NCBI RefSeq assembly: GCF_027568575.1
Contig: NZ_JANUVP010000068.1
Direction: 5' to 3' (one strand)
Length of the DNA: 12,564 nucleotides
Source: Caldifermentibacillus hisashii
GTDB lineage: Bacteria; Bacillota; Bacilli; Bacillales; Caldibacillaceae
Of the stretch, positions 7,126 to 12,564 are shown in pieces (the stretch's first letter is position 1; every line of letters starts with the position of its first letter). The position numbers were made by a program, and so were the translations under genes. Below the pieces are notes generated by a model that did no database searches, was not told where the DNA came from, and was given only the letters and a program-made list of their open reading frames with translations.

Positions 7126-7151
7126 TAGTTGAAGTTTCCACGTCTTATTGA

Positions 7152-7226
7152 AAAAATTAAACGAGCATACCGGAAAGACTCATCTTTGGCGCCCATTCTT
7201 ATTTTCAAAAATTAAACGAGCATACC
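7152..7226. repeat. 20-bp exact direct repeat covering the 3' end of the SpoIIM-family gene
   Basis: The 20 bases at 7207-7226 (AAAAATTAAACGAGCATACC), which include the last codons and stop of the membrane-protein gene, recur exactly at 7152-7171, 55 bp further downstream in the direction of that gene. The outer copy would again encode Gly-Met-Leu-Val-stop. It looks like a small duplication or a remnant of a second gene end. Confidence 0.75.
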
Positions 7227-7829
7227 AAGAAAAATCGGGGTAATAAATGCTTCCACGATTGCCGCAATGACCAGCAATGGAACGCAAACAAACACAAAGG
7301 TCTTTATACTATTCGTGGCACAATTTTTAAATGAAAATCGTGCATCATTAATTTTTCGGAAAATCCCGATTGATAGATAAAAAGCAAGGGTTCCGGCGAG
7401 GATGATGGCAGGGATTTCAAAGATTCCATGTGGGATGATCCCTGCGAACAACATAGGCAAAATTGCTTGTCCGGTCAATGTCATATAAGCAAACATAATT
7501 CCCATAATGGCACTGTTCATCACAATAATTCCGATTGCCGGTAAAAAAATTGGCAGAAACCCGCTTACAAACAATAGTAAGCAAGCCATTGTATTATTTT
7601 TAAACAAACCGATGGCCAATTCAATTGCAGATGTATCCGGATCAATTAAGTCTTTTTCCTCAAACATTTTTGACACTTGCTTCATGAGCGTTGTTACTAG
7701 TGCCTCATTTTTCAACATAAAGAAATATACCGCAACACTGCTTAAGATAAACAAAATGAGAAGCCCGACAAATAATTTCCAATAAGATTGTTTAAAAAGA
7801 TTCCATTGCTCAAGATAAACTTTTTTCAA
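7212..7829 (-). CDS. SpoIIM-family (stage II sporulation M-like) membrane protein, 205 aa
   Basis: Integral membrane protein of the SpoIIM/DUF95 family. After a short cytoplasmic start there are about five hydrophobic segments (roughly residues 17-38, 78-103, 105-129, 138-157 and 174-197). The family hallmark GIIPHGIFEIPAI lies at 130-142, in front of the LAGTLAFYLS helix. SpoIIM itself works with SpoIID and SpoIIP in septal peptidoglycan remodelling during engulfment, but many family members are stand-alone with no assigned role, and this locus gives no sporulation context, so I do not call it spoIIM. The start is TTG at 7829, preceded by a perfect AAGGAGG (7837-7843) at 7 bases. A TATAAT lies on the minus strand 30 bp upstream of the gene. 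It looks monocistronic. Confidence 0.8.
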   Translation of the reverse strand: MKKVYLEQWNLFKQSYWKLFVGLLILFILSSVAVYFFMLKNEALVTTLMKQVSKMFEEKDLIDPDTSAIELAIGLFKNNTMACLLLFVSGFLPIFLPAIGIIVMNSAIMGIMFAYMTLTGQAILPMLFAGIIPHGIFEIPAIILAGTLAFYLSIGIFRKINDARFSFKNCATNSIKTFVFVCVPLLVIAAIVEAFITPIFLGMLV

Positions 7830-7858
7830 AAAATAACCTCCTTACAACACTACTTTTC

Positions 7859-7864
7859 ATTATA
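7859..7864 (-). promoter_or_regulatory. Possible -10 of the SpoIIM-family gene
   Basis: Perfect TATAAT on the minus strand about 30 bp before the TTG start. The -35 position is poor (GGATGA at 17 bp), so either an activator or an alternative promoter is likely. The rest of the 7865-8044 gap shows no convincing gene. Confidence 0.4.
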
Positions 7865-8044
7865 CTTGAAATCGGCCAAAATCATCCTTTTTGTGCACAC
7901 ATTTTAAAAATTTTTTAGGTTGTTGTTAACAAAGTTTTATGAGGGAGGGAATCGTGAAGAGTTATTCGTCAAACTTTAAAAGGCTGAGTCTGTCTAAGTA
8001 AAAAATATTGTCAAAAACGGCCTCTACCCGGACTTTTTATAAGC

Positions 8045-8074
8045 AAAAAAAGCGGGGTTGTCTATGTCCCCGCT
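8045..8074 (-). terminator. Rho-independent terminator of gtaB
   Basis: Minus-strand AGCGGGG (8074-8068) and CCCCGCT (8057-8051) form a 7-bp GC-rich stem with a 10-nt loop, followed by six T. It starts 8 bp after the gtaB stop codon. No T-run follows on the plus strand, so it acts one way. Confidence 0.9.
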
Positions 8075-8081
8075 CAAAAAA

Positions 8082-8966
8082 TCAATGATCCATTTCCATT
8101 TGATTTAATAAGTCCTTCATAAATGCAATTACTTCATCATGCAAGTCCTCATGCTTTAAAGCAAATTCAATGGTTGTTTTGACAAAGCCGATTTTTTCCC
8201 CGACATCGTACCGTTTTCCTTCAAACTGGTAGGCAAAAACACGTTGAATTTTGTTTAACTGCTGAATCGCATCCGTTAATTGAATTTCTCCGCCAGCACC
8301 AACCTCTTGCTTATCTAAAAAGATAAAAATTTCCGGAGTTAAAATATAACGTCCGATAATGGCAAGATTGGAAGGAGCGGTACCGGGTGCCGGCTTTTCA
8401 ACAAAGTTTTTCACTTGATACAATCTTCCCTCATGAGTTAACGGATCGATAATCCCGTATCTATGCGTTTCACTCTCCGGTACTTCTTGTACCCCGATGA
8501 TTGACGACAATGTTTCATCATATTGATTGATTAATTGTTTTAAGCAAGGGACATCGTTTTGAACAATATCGTCACCAAGCAAAACAGCAAACGGTTCATC
8601 ACCGATAAAATTCCGGGCACACCAAACCGCATGTCCTAACCCTTTTGGTTCTTTTTGCCGGATATAATGAATATTAGCCAATTCAGATGAATATTGCACT
8701 TTTTCCAACAAATCGTATTTACCTTTATCAGCGAGATTTTTTTCCAGTTCCGGAACCCGGTCAAAATGATCCTCAATGGCCCGTTTCCCTTTCCCGGTAA
8801 CAATGATAATATCCTCAATGCCGGATTCGACAGCTTCCTCAATAATATATTCAATAGTTGGCCGGTCCACAATCGGGAGCATTTCTTTTGGCATTGCCTT
8901 CGTTGCCGGCAAAAAACGTGTTCCAAGACCTGCTGCAGGGATAATAGCTTTTCTGACTTTTTTCAT
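8082..8966 (-). CDS. gtaB: UTP--glucose-1-phosphate uridylyltransferase, 294 aa
   Basis: Makes UDP-glucose from UTP and glucose-1-phosphate in the cytoplasm; in Bacillus UDP-glucose feeds glucosylation of teichoic acids and the glycolipid anchor of lipoteichoic acid. The full family pattern is present: nucleotide-binding GLGTRFLPATKAMPKEMLP at 13-31, QKEPKGLGHAV at 104-114, the metal/sugar loop LLGDDIV at 129-135, FVEKP at 188-192 and GGEIQLTDA at 225-233. Length matches B. subtilis GtaB (292 aa). ATG at 8966 with GGAGG 7 bases upstream. It is divergent from the tagO gene and probably single, since a terminator follows at once. No convincing sigma-A or sigma-B promoter could be placed in the AT-rich upstream region. 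A related paralogue such as YngB-type enzymes is possible but less likely. Confidence 0.92.
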   Translation of the reverse strand: MKKVRKAIIPAAGLGTRFLPATKAMPKEMLPIVDRPTIEYIIEEAVESGIEDIIIVTGKGKRAIEDHFDRVPELEKNLADKGKYDLLEKVQYSSELANIHYIRQKEPKGLGHAVWCARNFIGDEPFAVLLGDDIVQNDVPCLKQLINQYDETLSSIIGVQEVPESETHRYGIIDPLTHEGRLYQVKNFVEKPAPGTAPSNLAIIGRYILTPEIFIFLDKQEVGAGGEIQLTDAIQQLNKIQRVFAYQFEGKRYDVGEKIGFVKTTIEFALKHEDLHDEVIAFMKDLLNQMEMDH

Positions 8967-8978
8967 GATCGTTCCTCC

Positions 8979-9430
8979 AAAAAACCTTTTTCAATGATTT
9001 TGTAACCCTTAGCATTTTCATTCGTCTAATTATCGGAATCAAAAGTTGTATGTGGTTAACCCCTAAAAATTTCGAACCATCATTCCGCATAACGAGCATA
9101 CGGAAAAAATGTTAGCCTGAATTCCCCAACACAAGTGGAATAATTCAAAAAATGTTGATTGTGTTGTAACAAGCTCTTTATCTTCAAATGCGGAATATGG
9201 GGTTCAAAAAAACCTACGTACAAAGTAAAATATTTTGTATCGTACCATAGTCTCATGCAAATCTTGAGTACTTTCCCGTAAAACCTTTTTGATGCTAAAC
9301 AGTGTGTAATTTATACTTTATATTATACATAATAAATTAAATGATTGCACATTGGCTCCGGCAAAAATGTTTAATTAACAGATAACTTTAGAGGAAAAAA
9401 GTCAATTCATAAACCTACAAAATATAGAGT
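8979..9430. other. Long gtaB-tagO intergenic region with inverted repeats
   Basis: No gene is seen. The stretch contains nested complementary segments. Positions 9074-9090 pair imperfectly with 9188-9205 (shared core ATTCCGCAT/ATGCGGAAT). Inside, CAACACAA (9127-9134) pairs with TTGTGTTG (9159-9166), and TTCCGCAT/ATACGGAA (9083-9105) makes a small imperfect hairpin. A weak plus-strand promoter-like pair, TTGATG (9289-9294) and TATACT (9312-9317) with 17 bp between, lies upstream of tagO. The gtaB promoter must lie here, but I cannot place it. Confidence 0.4.
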
Positions 9431-9439
9431 TCGCCAATT

Positions 9440-9469
9440 TTAACAAGATTTTGAAAAAAGTCATATAAT
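9440..9469 (+). promoter_or_regulatory. Sigma-A promoter upstream of tagO (distal)
   Basis: TTAACA (9440-9445, 5 of 6) and a perfect TATAAT (9464-9469) with 18 bp between. Transcription would start near 9476, giving a leader of about 150 nt before the tagO start at 9626. Confidence 0.6.
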
Positions 9470-9486
9470 CGTACTTTTAATTTAGC

Positions 9487-9515
9487 TTGATTTTTTATAT
9501 AAAATCAATTATGAT
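9487..9515 (+). promoter_or_regulatory. Second tagO promoter with a palindrome inside it
   Basis: TTGATT (9487-9492) and TATGAT (9510-9515) are 17 bp apart. The -35 and spacer form a perfect inverted repeat, TTGATTTT (9487-9494) and AAAATCAA (9501-9508) around a 6-bp centre, a geometry that would suit a dimeric repressor. Confidence 0.45.
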
Positions 9516-9625
9516 GATGTAGATTGGAAAATATAGAAAAAATTATATTAAATTTTAAACGGAAAGTAACTCTACCTGTAATATTAAACTATGATAACTG
9601 GAATCTATTAGGAGGACAATTGCAT

Positions 9626-10690
9626 ATGGTGTTCTTTATTGTACCAGTGATTACATGCATTATTATTTCACTCCTATTAACACCGTTAGTAAAAAAACTT
9701 GCAATTAAAATTGGCGCTACTGATCAACCAAATGAAAGAAAAGTTCATACGAGAATTATGCCCCGTTTAGGCGGATTGGCAATATTTATTAGCTTTTTAA
9801 TAGGATGTTACTTGTTTGTACCAAATGATCTCCAAATTTGGCCGATTATTACAGGCGGAGTAGTAATTGCCTTAATCGGGATTTTGGACGATGTTTTTGG
9901 GCTATCAGCAAAAATTAAATTTGTTGGGCAAATTTTTGCAGCGGCTATCCCAGTTTTGGGCGGAGTACAAATTGACTTTTTTGCAGTTCCAAATGGAGAA
10001 TTTATTTACTTCGGTTGGTTTGCTATTCCACTTACTATTTTTTGGATCGTTGCAATCACAAATTCTATTAATCTCATAGATGGCTTGGATGGACTTGCGG
10101 CAGGGGTATCATCCATTGCAATCTTTACAATTAGTGCAATTTCCTTTATGATGGGTAATCCACTGGCACCGATTTTAGGGGTTGTATTATTGGGAAGCAC
10201 ATTAGGATTTCTAGTATTCAATTTCTATCCTGCGAAAATTTTCATGGGTGATACTGGCTCATTATTTTTAGGATATATGATCAGTATTTTGTCTGTCATT
10301 GGTCTTACAAAGAGTGCAGCATTTTTCTCGTTGATTATCCCGATGATTATTCTTGCTGTGCCGCTGATTGATACGGCGTTTGCGATTATTCGTCGCTTTG
10401 TACAGAAGAAACCATTGATGGCACCTGATAAGTTCCATTTGCATCATAATATGCTTCGTTTAGGATTTACTCACCGTCAATCGGTAGTTTTAATCTATTT
10501 GTTAAGTGGAATTTTTAGTTTAGCAGCGATTTTATTTACAAGGGCAACGATATGGGGTGCATCCTTTCTCATTGTCTTGTTATTAGTCTTTATTGAATTA
10601 ATTGTAGAAGTGACAGGTTTAATCAGTGTGAAGTATCGCCCGTTACTAAACTTTATCGGTGGAAAAAAGGCTAATCATCATCAAAAGTAA
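9626..10690 (+). CDS. tagO: TagO-type undecaprenyl-phosphate GlcNAc-1-phosphate transferase, 354 aa
   Basis: Multi-pass membrane enzyme that starts wall polymer synthesis by moving an amino-sugar-1-phosphate from a UDP-sugar (GlcNAc in TagO) to undecaprenyl phosphate on the inner leaflet. MraY/WecA family motifs in order: DQPNERKVH (33-41), LDD (Asp88-Asp89), NLIDGLDGLAAG (149-160, Asp152 and Asp155), PAKIFMGDTGSLFLGY (202-217) and HLHH (271-274) in the last cytoplasmic loop. About 10-11 hydrophobic segments. Length is close to B. subtilis TagO (358 aa). AGGAGG (9610-9615) allows ATG 9626 (10-base gap) or TTG 9620 (4-base gap); I prefer the ATG because the protein then opens directly with the first membrane helix. 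The frame continues upstream to 9524 without a ribosome site. Could serve teichoic acid or another lipid-linked polymer. Confidence 0.85.
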   Translation: MVFFIVPVITCIIISLLLTPLVKKLAIKIGATDQPNERKVHTRIMPRLGGLAIFISFLIGCYLFVPNDLQIWPIITGGVVIALIGILDDVFGLSAKIKFVGQIFAAAIPVLGGVQIDFFAVPNGEFIYFGWFAIPLTIFWIVAITNSINLIDGLDGLAAGVSSIAIFTISAISFMMGNPLAPILGVVLLGSTLGFLVFNFYPAKIFMGDTGSLFLGYMISILSVIGLTKSAAFFSLIIPMIILAVPLIDTAFAIIRRFVQKKPLMAPDKFHLHHNMLRLGFTHRQSVVLIYLLSGIFSLAAILFTRATIWGASFLIVLLLVFIELIVEVTGLISVKYRPLLNFIGGKKANHHQK

Positions 10691-10708
10691 TAATAATTCT
10701 ATTTATAT

Positions 10709-10744
10709 AAAGCTGTTCCTGAATACGGGGAGCAGCTTTTTTTG
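10709..10744 (+). terminator. Rho-independent terminator of tagO
   Basis: AAAGCTGTTCC (10709-10719) pairs with GGAGCAGCTTT (10729-10739) with a single G-T wobble, 9-nt loop, then an unbroken T-run to 10744. It separates the two TagO-type genes, so they are not a simple operon. Confidence 0.88.
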
Positions 10745-10964
10745 TTGGCACAAATAACTATTACATATAGCAAAGATTCTTAAAATCCATCATGTATAAT
10801 TCGTTAGCATGATAACTGTTGCATTTTAAACCCACCTCAATCTTTGTATTTTACGCAGTCGATAAATTCTAAATAACATTTCACATGAACAAAGCAAAAG
10901 AATGTTTAAATTTGTTTAATTAGAATCAAAATAAAAGTAAAATCATATTGTGATGAGGTTTACT
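10745..10964 (+). other. Intergenic region between the two TagO-type genes
   Basis: AT-rich, no gene seen. A TATAAT occurs at about 10794 without a matching -35, and no clear promoter is found closer to the next gene. Since a terminator lies upstream, the second gene must have its own promoter in this stretch, possibly one needing an activator or another sigma factor. Confidence 0.35.
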
Positions 10965-12068
10965 ATGTATGTATTTCATGATCCGATTTTACTGAAAAAA
11001 TTAATTATAGCTTTCCTTATTTCATTTCTTACAACGTTCTTACTCATATATCCAATCATTAAGTTAGCGATTCGATTTAATATTATGGATATCCCGAATA
11101 AGAGAAAAGTAAATAAGGTGCCGATTCCACGTATGGGTGGTCTAGGGATTGTATTGGGAACGACTTTGGGATTGCTTTATTTACGACCGTTTCAAGAGCA
11201 TCTGCTGGAAATTGCAATCGGAGCGTTCATTATTGTTATAACGGGATTACTGGATGACAAATTTTCCCTACCTCCACTCATAAAACTGGTCGGCCAATTA
11301 ATTCCTGCCGTTATTTTAATTTTTGCCGGCATTGATATTGAGCGGATATCCCTACCATTTTTTGGAGTTGTAGAATTAAGTGTTCCTCTGCGTTTTGTTA
11401 TTACTGCTATTTGGATTATCGGAATAACAAATGCGATTAATTTGATTGATGGACTGGATGGGTTGGCTTCCGGTGTATCGACCATTGCCTTGGCGAGCAT
11501 TATGGTAATGGCTTTCTTGGATGGTCGATTATTTGTTATTTCCCTTTGTATTACGCTGATTGGAAGTAATCTCGGCTTTTTAATTCATAATTTCCATCCG
11601 GCGAAAGTTTATATGGGGGACACCGGATCGTTGTTTTTAGGTTACTCTATTGCGGTAATCTCCATCCTAGGTTTGTTTAAGAAAGTAACTTTATTAGGTT
11701 TTATCATTCCGGTAATTGTTTTGGCACTGCCGATTTTTGATACATTATTTGCGATTATCAGGAGAGCGAAAAACGGTGAAAAAATAATGAATCCGGATAA
11801 AAAGCATATCCATCATCAACTGCTTTCGATTGGGCTAAGTCATCGCCAAACGGTTCTCATGATGTATGGAATCAGTCTCATTTTTGGGATTTTAGGAATT
11901 GTTTTTTCAAGAGCATCTATGGGGCTGTTACTGTTTGTAGCTTTTCTGTTATTTATCATAGTGTACATCTTAGCTGAATTGGTCGGTCTTGTGGGGAAAG
12001 GGAGGAAACCGATATTACACTTTTTTAATAAACTATTCTCCAAATTCAGGTTGAATAATACATCATAG
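10965..12068 (+). CDS. Second TagO/WecA-type sugar-1-phosphate transferase, 367 aa
   Basis: Paralogue of the preceding gene with the same catalytic core: LLDD (95-98), NLIDGLDGLASG (159-170, Asp162 and Asp165), PAKVYMGDTGSLFLGY (212-227) and HIHH (281-284). These predict transfer of an amino-sugar-1-phosphate from a UDP-sugar to undecaprenyl phosphate at the inner membrane face. One difference stands out: the motif after the first helix reads DIPNKRKVN (42-50), with Asn50 where TagO has His. The C-terminal tail is basic and short. The ATG at 10965 has GAGGT 6 bases upstream; alternatives at 10950 and 10953 overlap this ribosome site and are less likely. It may supply a different wall polymer, prefer another UDP-sugar, or be a redundant duplicate. 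The palindrome array starts 10 bp after the stop codon. Confidence 0.82.
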   Translation: MYVFHDPILLKKLIIAFLISFLTTFLLIYPIIKLAIRFNIMDIPNKRKVNKVPIPRMGGLGIVLGTTLGLLYLRPFQEHLLEIAIGAFIIVITGLLDDKFSLPPLIKLVGQLIPAVILIFAGIDIERISLPFFGVVELSVPLRFVITAIWIIGITNAINLIDGLDGLASGVSTIALASIMVMAFLDGRLFVISLCITLIGSNLGFLIHNFHPAKVYMGDTGSLFLGYSIAVISILGLFKKVTLLGFIIPVIVLALPIFDTLFAIIRRAKNGEKIMNPDKKHIHHQLLSIGLSHRQTVLMMYGISLIFGILGIVFSRASMGLLLFVAFLLFIIVYILAELVGLVGKGRKPILHFFNKLFSKFRLNNTS

Positions 12069-12078
12069 TAACATCGCT

Positions 12079-12564
12079 CTATGGGACAAAATGGAGAGGA
12101 AAATGCTAAAAACTGTCTCATTGACCGGCGCTATGAGACAAAATGCAGGGCAAGAGAGTGAGAAATGTCTCATAGGGGAGGTCAGAATGGATTCTATGAG
12201 ACAAAATGGCAAGAAAAAAGCGCAAAACTGTCTCATAGAACAACGCTATGAGACAAAATGCAGGGCAAAAGAATGAAAACTGTCCCATAGGAGAGGCTAG
12301 ATTGGATTCTATGAGACAAAAGAGCAAGAAAAAAGCGAAAAACTGTCTCATAGAACCACGCTATGGGACAAAATGCAGGGTAAAAGAATGAAAATTGTCC
12401 CATAGGCGCAGCCAAAATAAATTCTATGAGACAAAATGGAGAGGAAAATGCGAAAAACTGTCTCATTGACCGGAGCTATGAGACAATATGCAGGGCAAGA
12501 GAGTGAAAACTGTCCCATAGGAGAGGCCAGATTGGATTCTATGAGACAAAAGAGCAAGAAAAAA
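12079..12564. repeat. 115-bp higher-order palindrome array (4.2 units visible, continues past the window)
   Basis: Units start at 12079, 12194, 12309, 12424 and 12539, exactly 115 bp apart. Each unit is two 45-bp palindromes with 10-bp arms CTATGAGACA and TGTCTCATAG and a 25-nt purine-rich loop. The palindromes start at 12079, 12131, 12194, 12246, 12309, 12361, 12424 and 12476, with the ninth cut by the window end. Spacers alternate 7 bp (like AACCACG) and 18 bp (like GAGAGGCTAGATTGGATT). The first and second palindromes of a unit have different loops (GGAGAGGAAAATGC or GCAAGAAAAAAGCG types against TGCAGGGCAAAAGAATG). Frames on either strand are not maintained because 115 is not a multiple of 3, so the 60-77-codon frames here are artefacts of the repeat. 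No cas genes, and the palindromes and spacers do not fit a CRISPR array. Confidence 0.95.

Noticed and set aside
7954..8001. 15-codon plus-strand frame (GTG start, GGGAGGG upstream, product MKSYSSNFKRLSLSK)
   Set aside because: A ribosome site is present but there is no promoter or family; too short to support.
8010..8040. Possible second hairpin beyond the gtaB terminator
   Set aside because: Only about 3 bp of GC pairing inside A/T runs; not a convincing terminator.
12091..12557. Reading frames of 60-77 codons on both strands within the array, with similar peptides in overlapping frames
   Set aside because: They repeat because the DNA repeats; the 115-bp period shifts the frame each unit, there are no convincing ribosome sites, and stops recur.
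12079..12564. CRISPR array
   Set aside because: The constant part is palindromic and paired, and the intervening segments are similar between units instead of unique spacers; no cas genes nearby.

Overview
The window looks like chromosome of a low-GC, endospore-forming member of the Bacillaceae. The reasons are strong AGGAGG-type ribosome binding sites, frequent TTG starts, and gene content and local order (ywpF next to ssbB, ywqB-ywqA, a SpoIIM-family gene, gtaB, tagO) like that known from Bacillus subtilis. The genus cannot be fixed from the sequence; no phage, plasmid or complete insertion sequence is visible.

Left part (1-2700): an Asn/Asp-rich lipoprotein gene (+) converges on ywpF (-) through a shared terminator. 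ywpF is divergent from a competence-type single-strand binding protein gene, ssbB (+). The ssbB upstream region carries three AT-boxes phased at exactly 21 bp, the geometry of a ComK-binding site, followed by a good sigma-A promoter. Between ssbB and ywqA lie two small reading frames, apparent gene debris, an AT-rich hairpin, a strong symmetrical terminator and a GC-richer intergenic repeat that abuts the stop codon of ywqA.

Middle (2698-8966, all minus strand): ywqB and ywqA overlap by 23 bp and probably form an operon encoding a Snf2-type ATPase and a partner protein. The YwqB-like protein has no cysteine pattern for the SWIM zinc finger expected in its family. A SpoIIM-family membrane protein and gtaB (UDP-glucose synthesis) follow as separately promoted genes; gtaB ends in a clear terminator.

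Right part (9440-12564): two tandem plus-strand genes encode TagO/WecA-type undecaprenyl-phosphate sugar-1-phosphate transferases, with a terminator between them. Together with gtaB they point to synthesis of wall teichoic acid or another secondary wall polymer: GtaB supplies UDP-glucose and a TagO-type enzyme starts assembly on the lipid carrier. The second paralogue has Asn where the first has His in the RKVH motif.

Right after the second paralogue a strict 115-bp higher-order repeat starts and runs off the window. Each unit is two 45-bp palindromes (10-bp arms, 25-nt loops) separated alternately by 7 and 18 bp. This array is the most unusual structure in the window.
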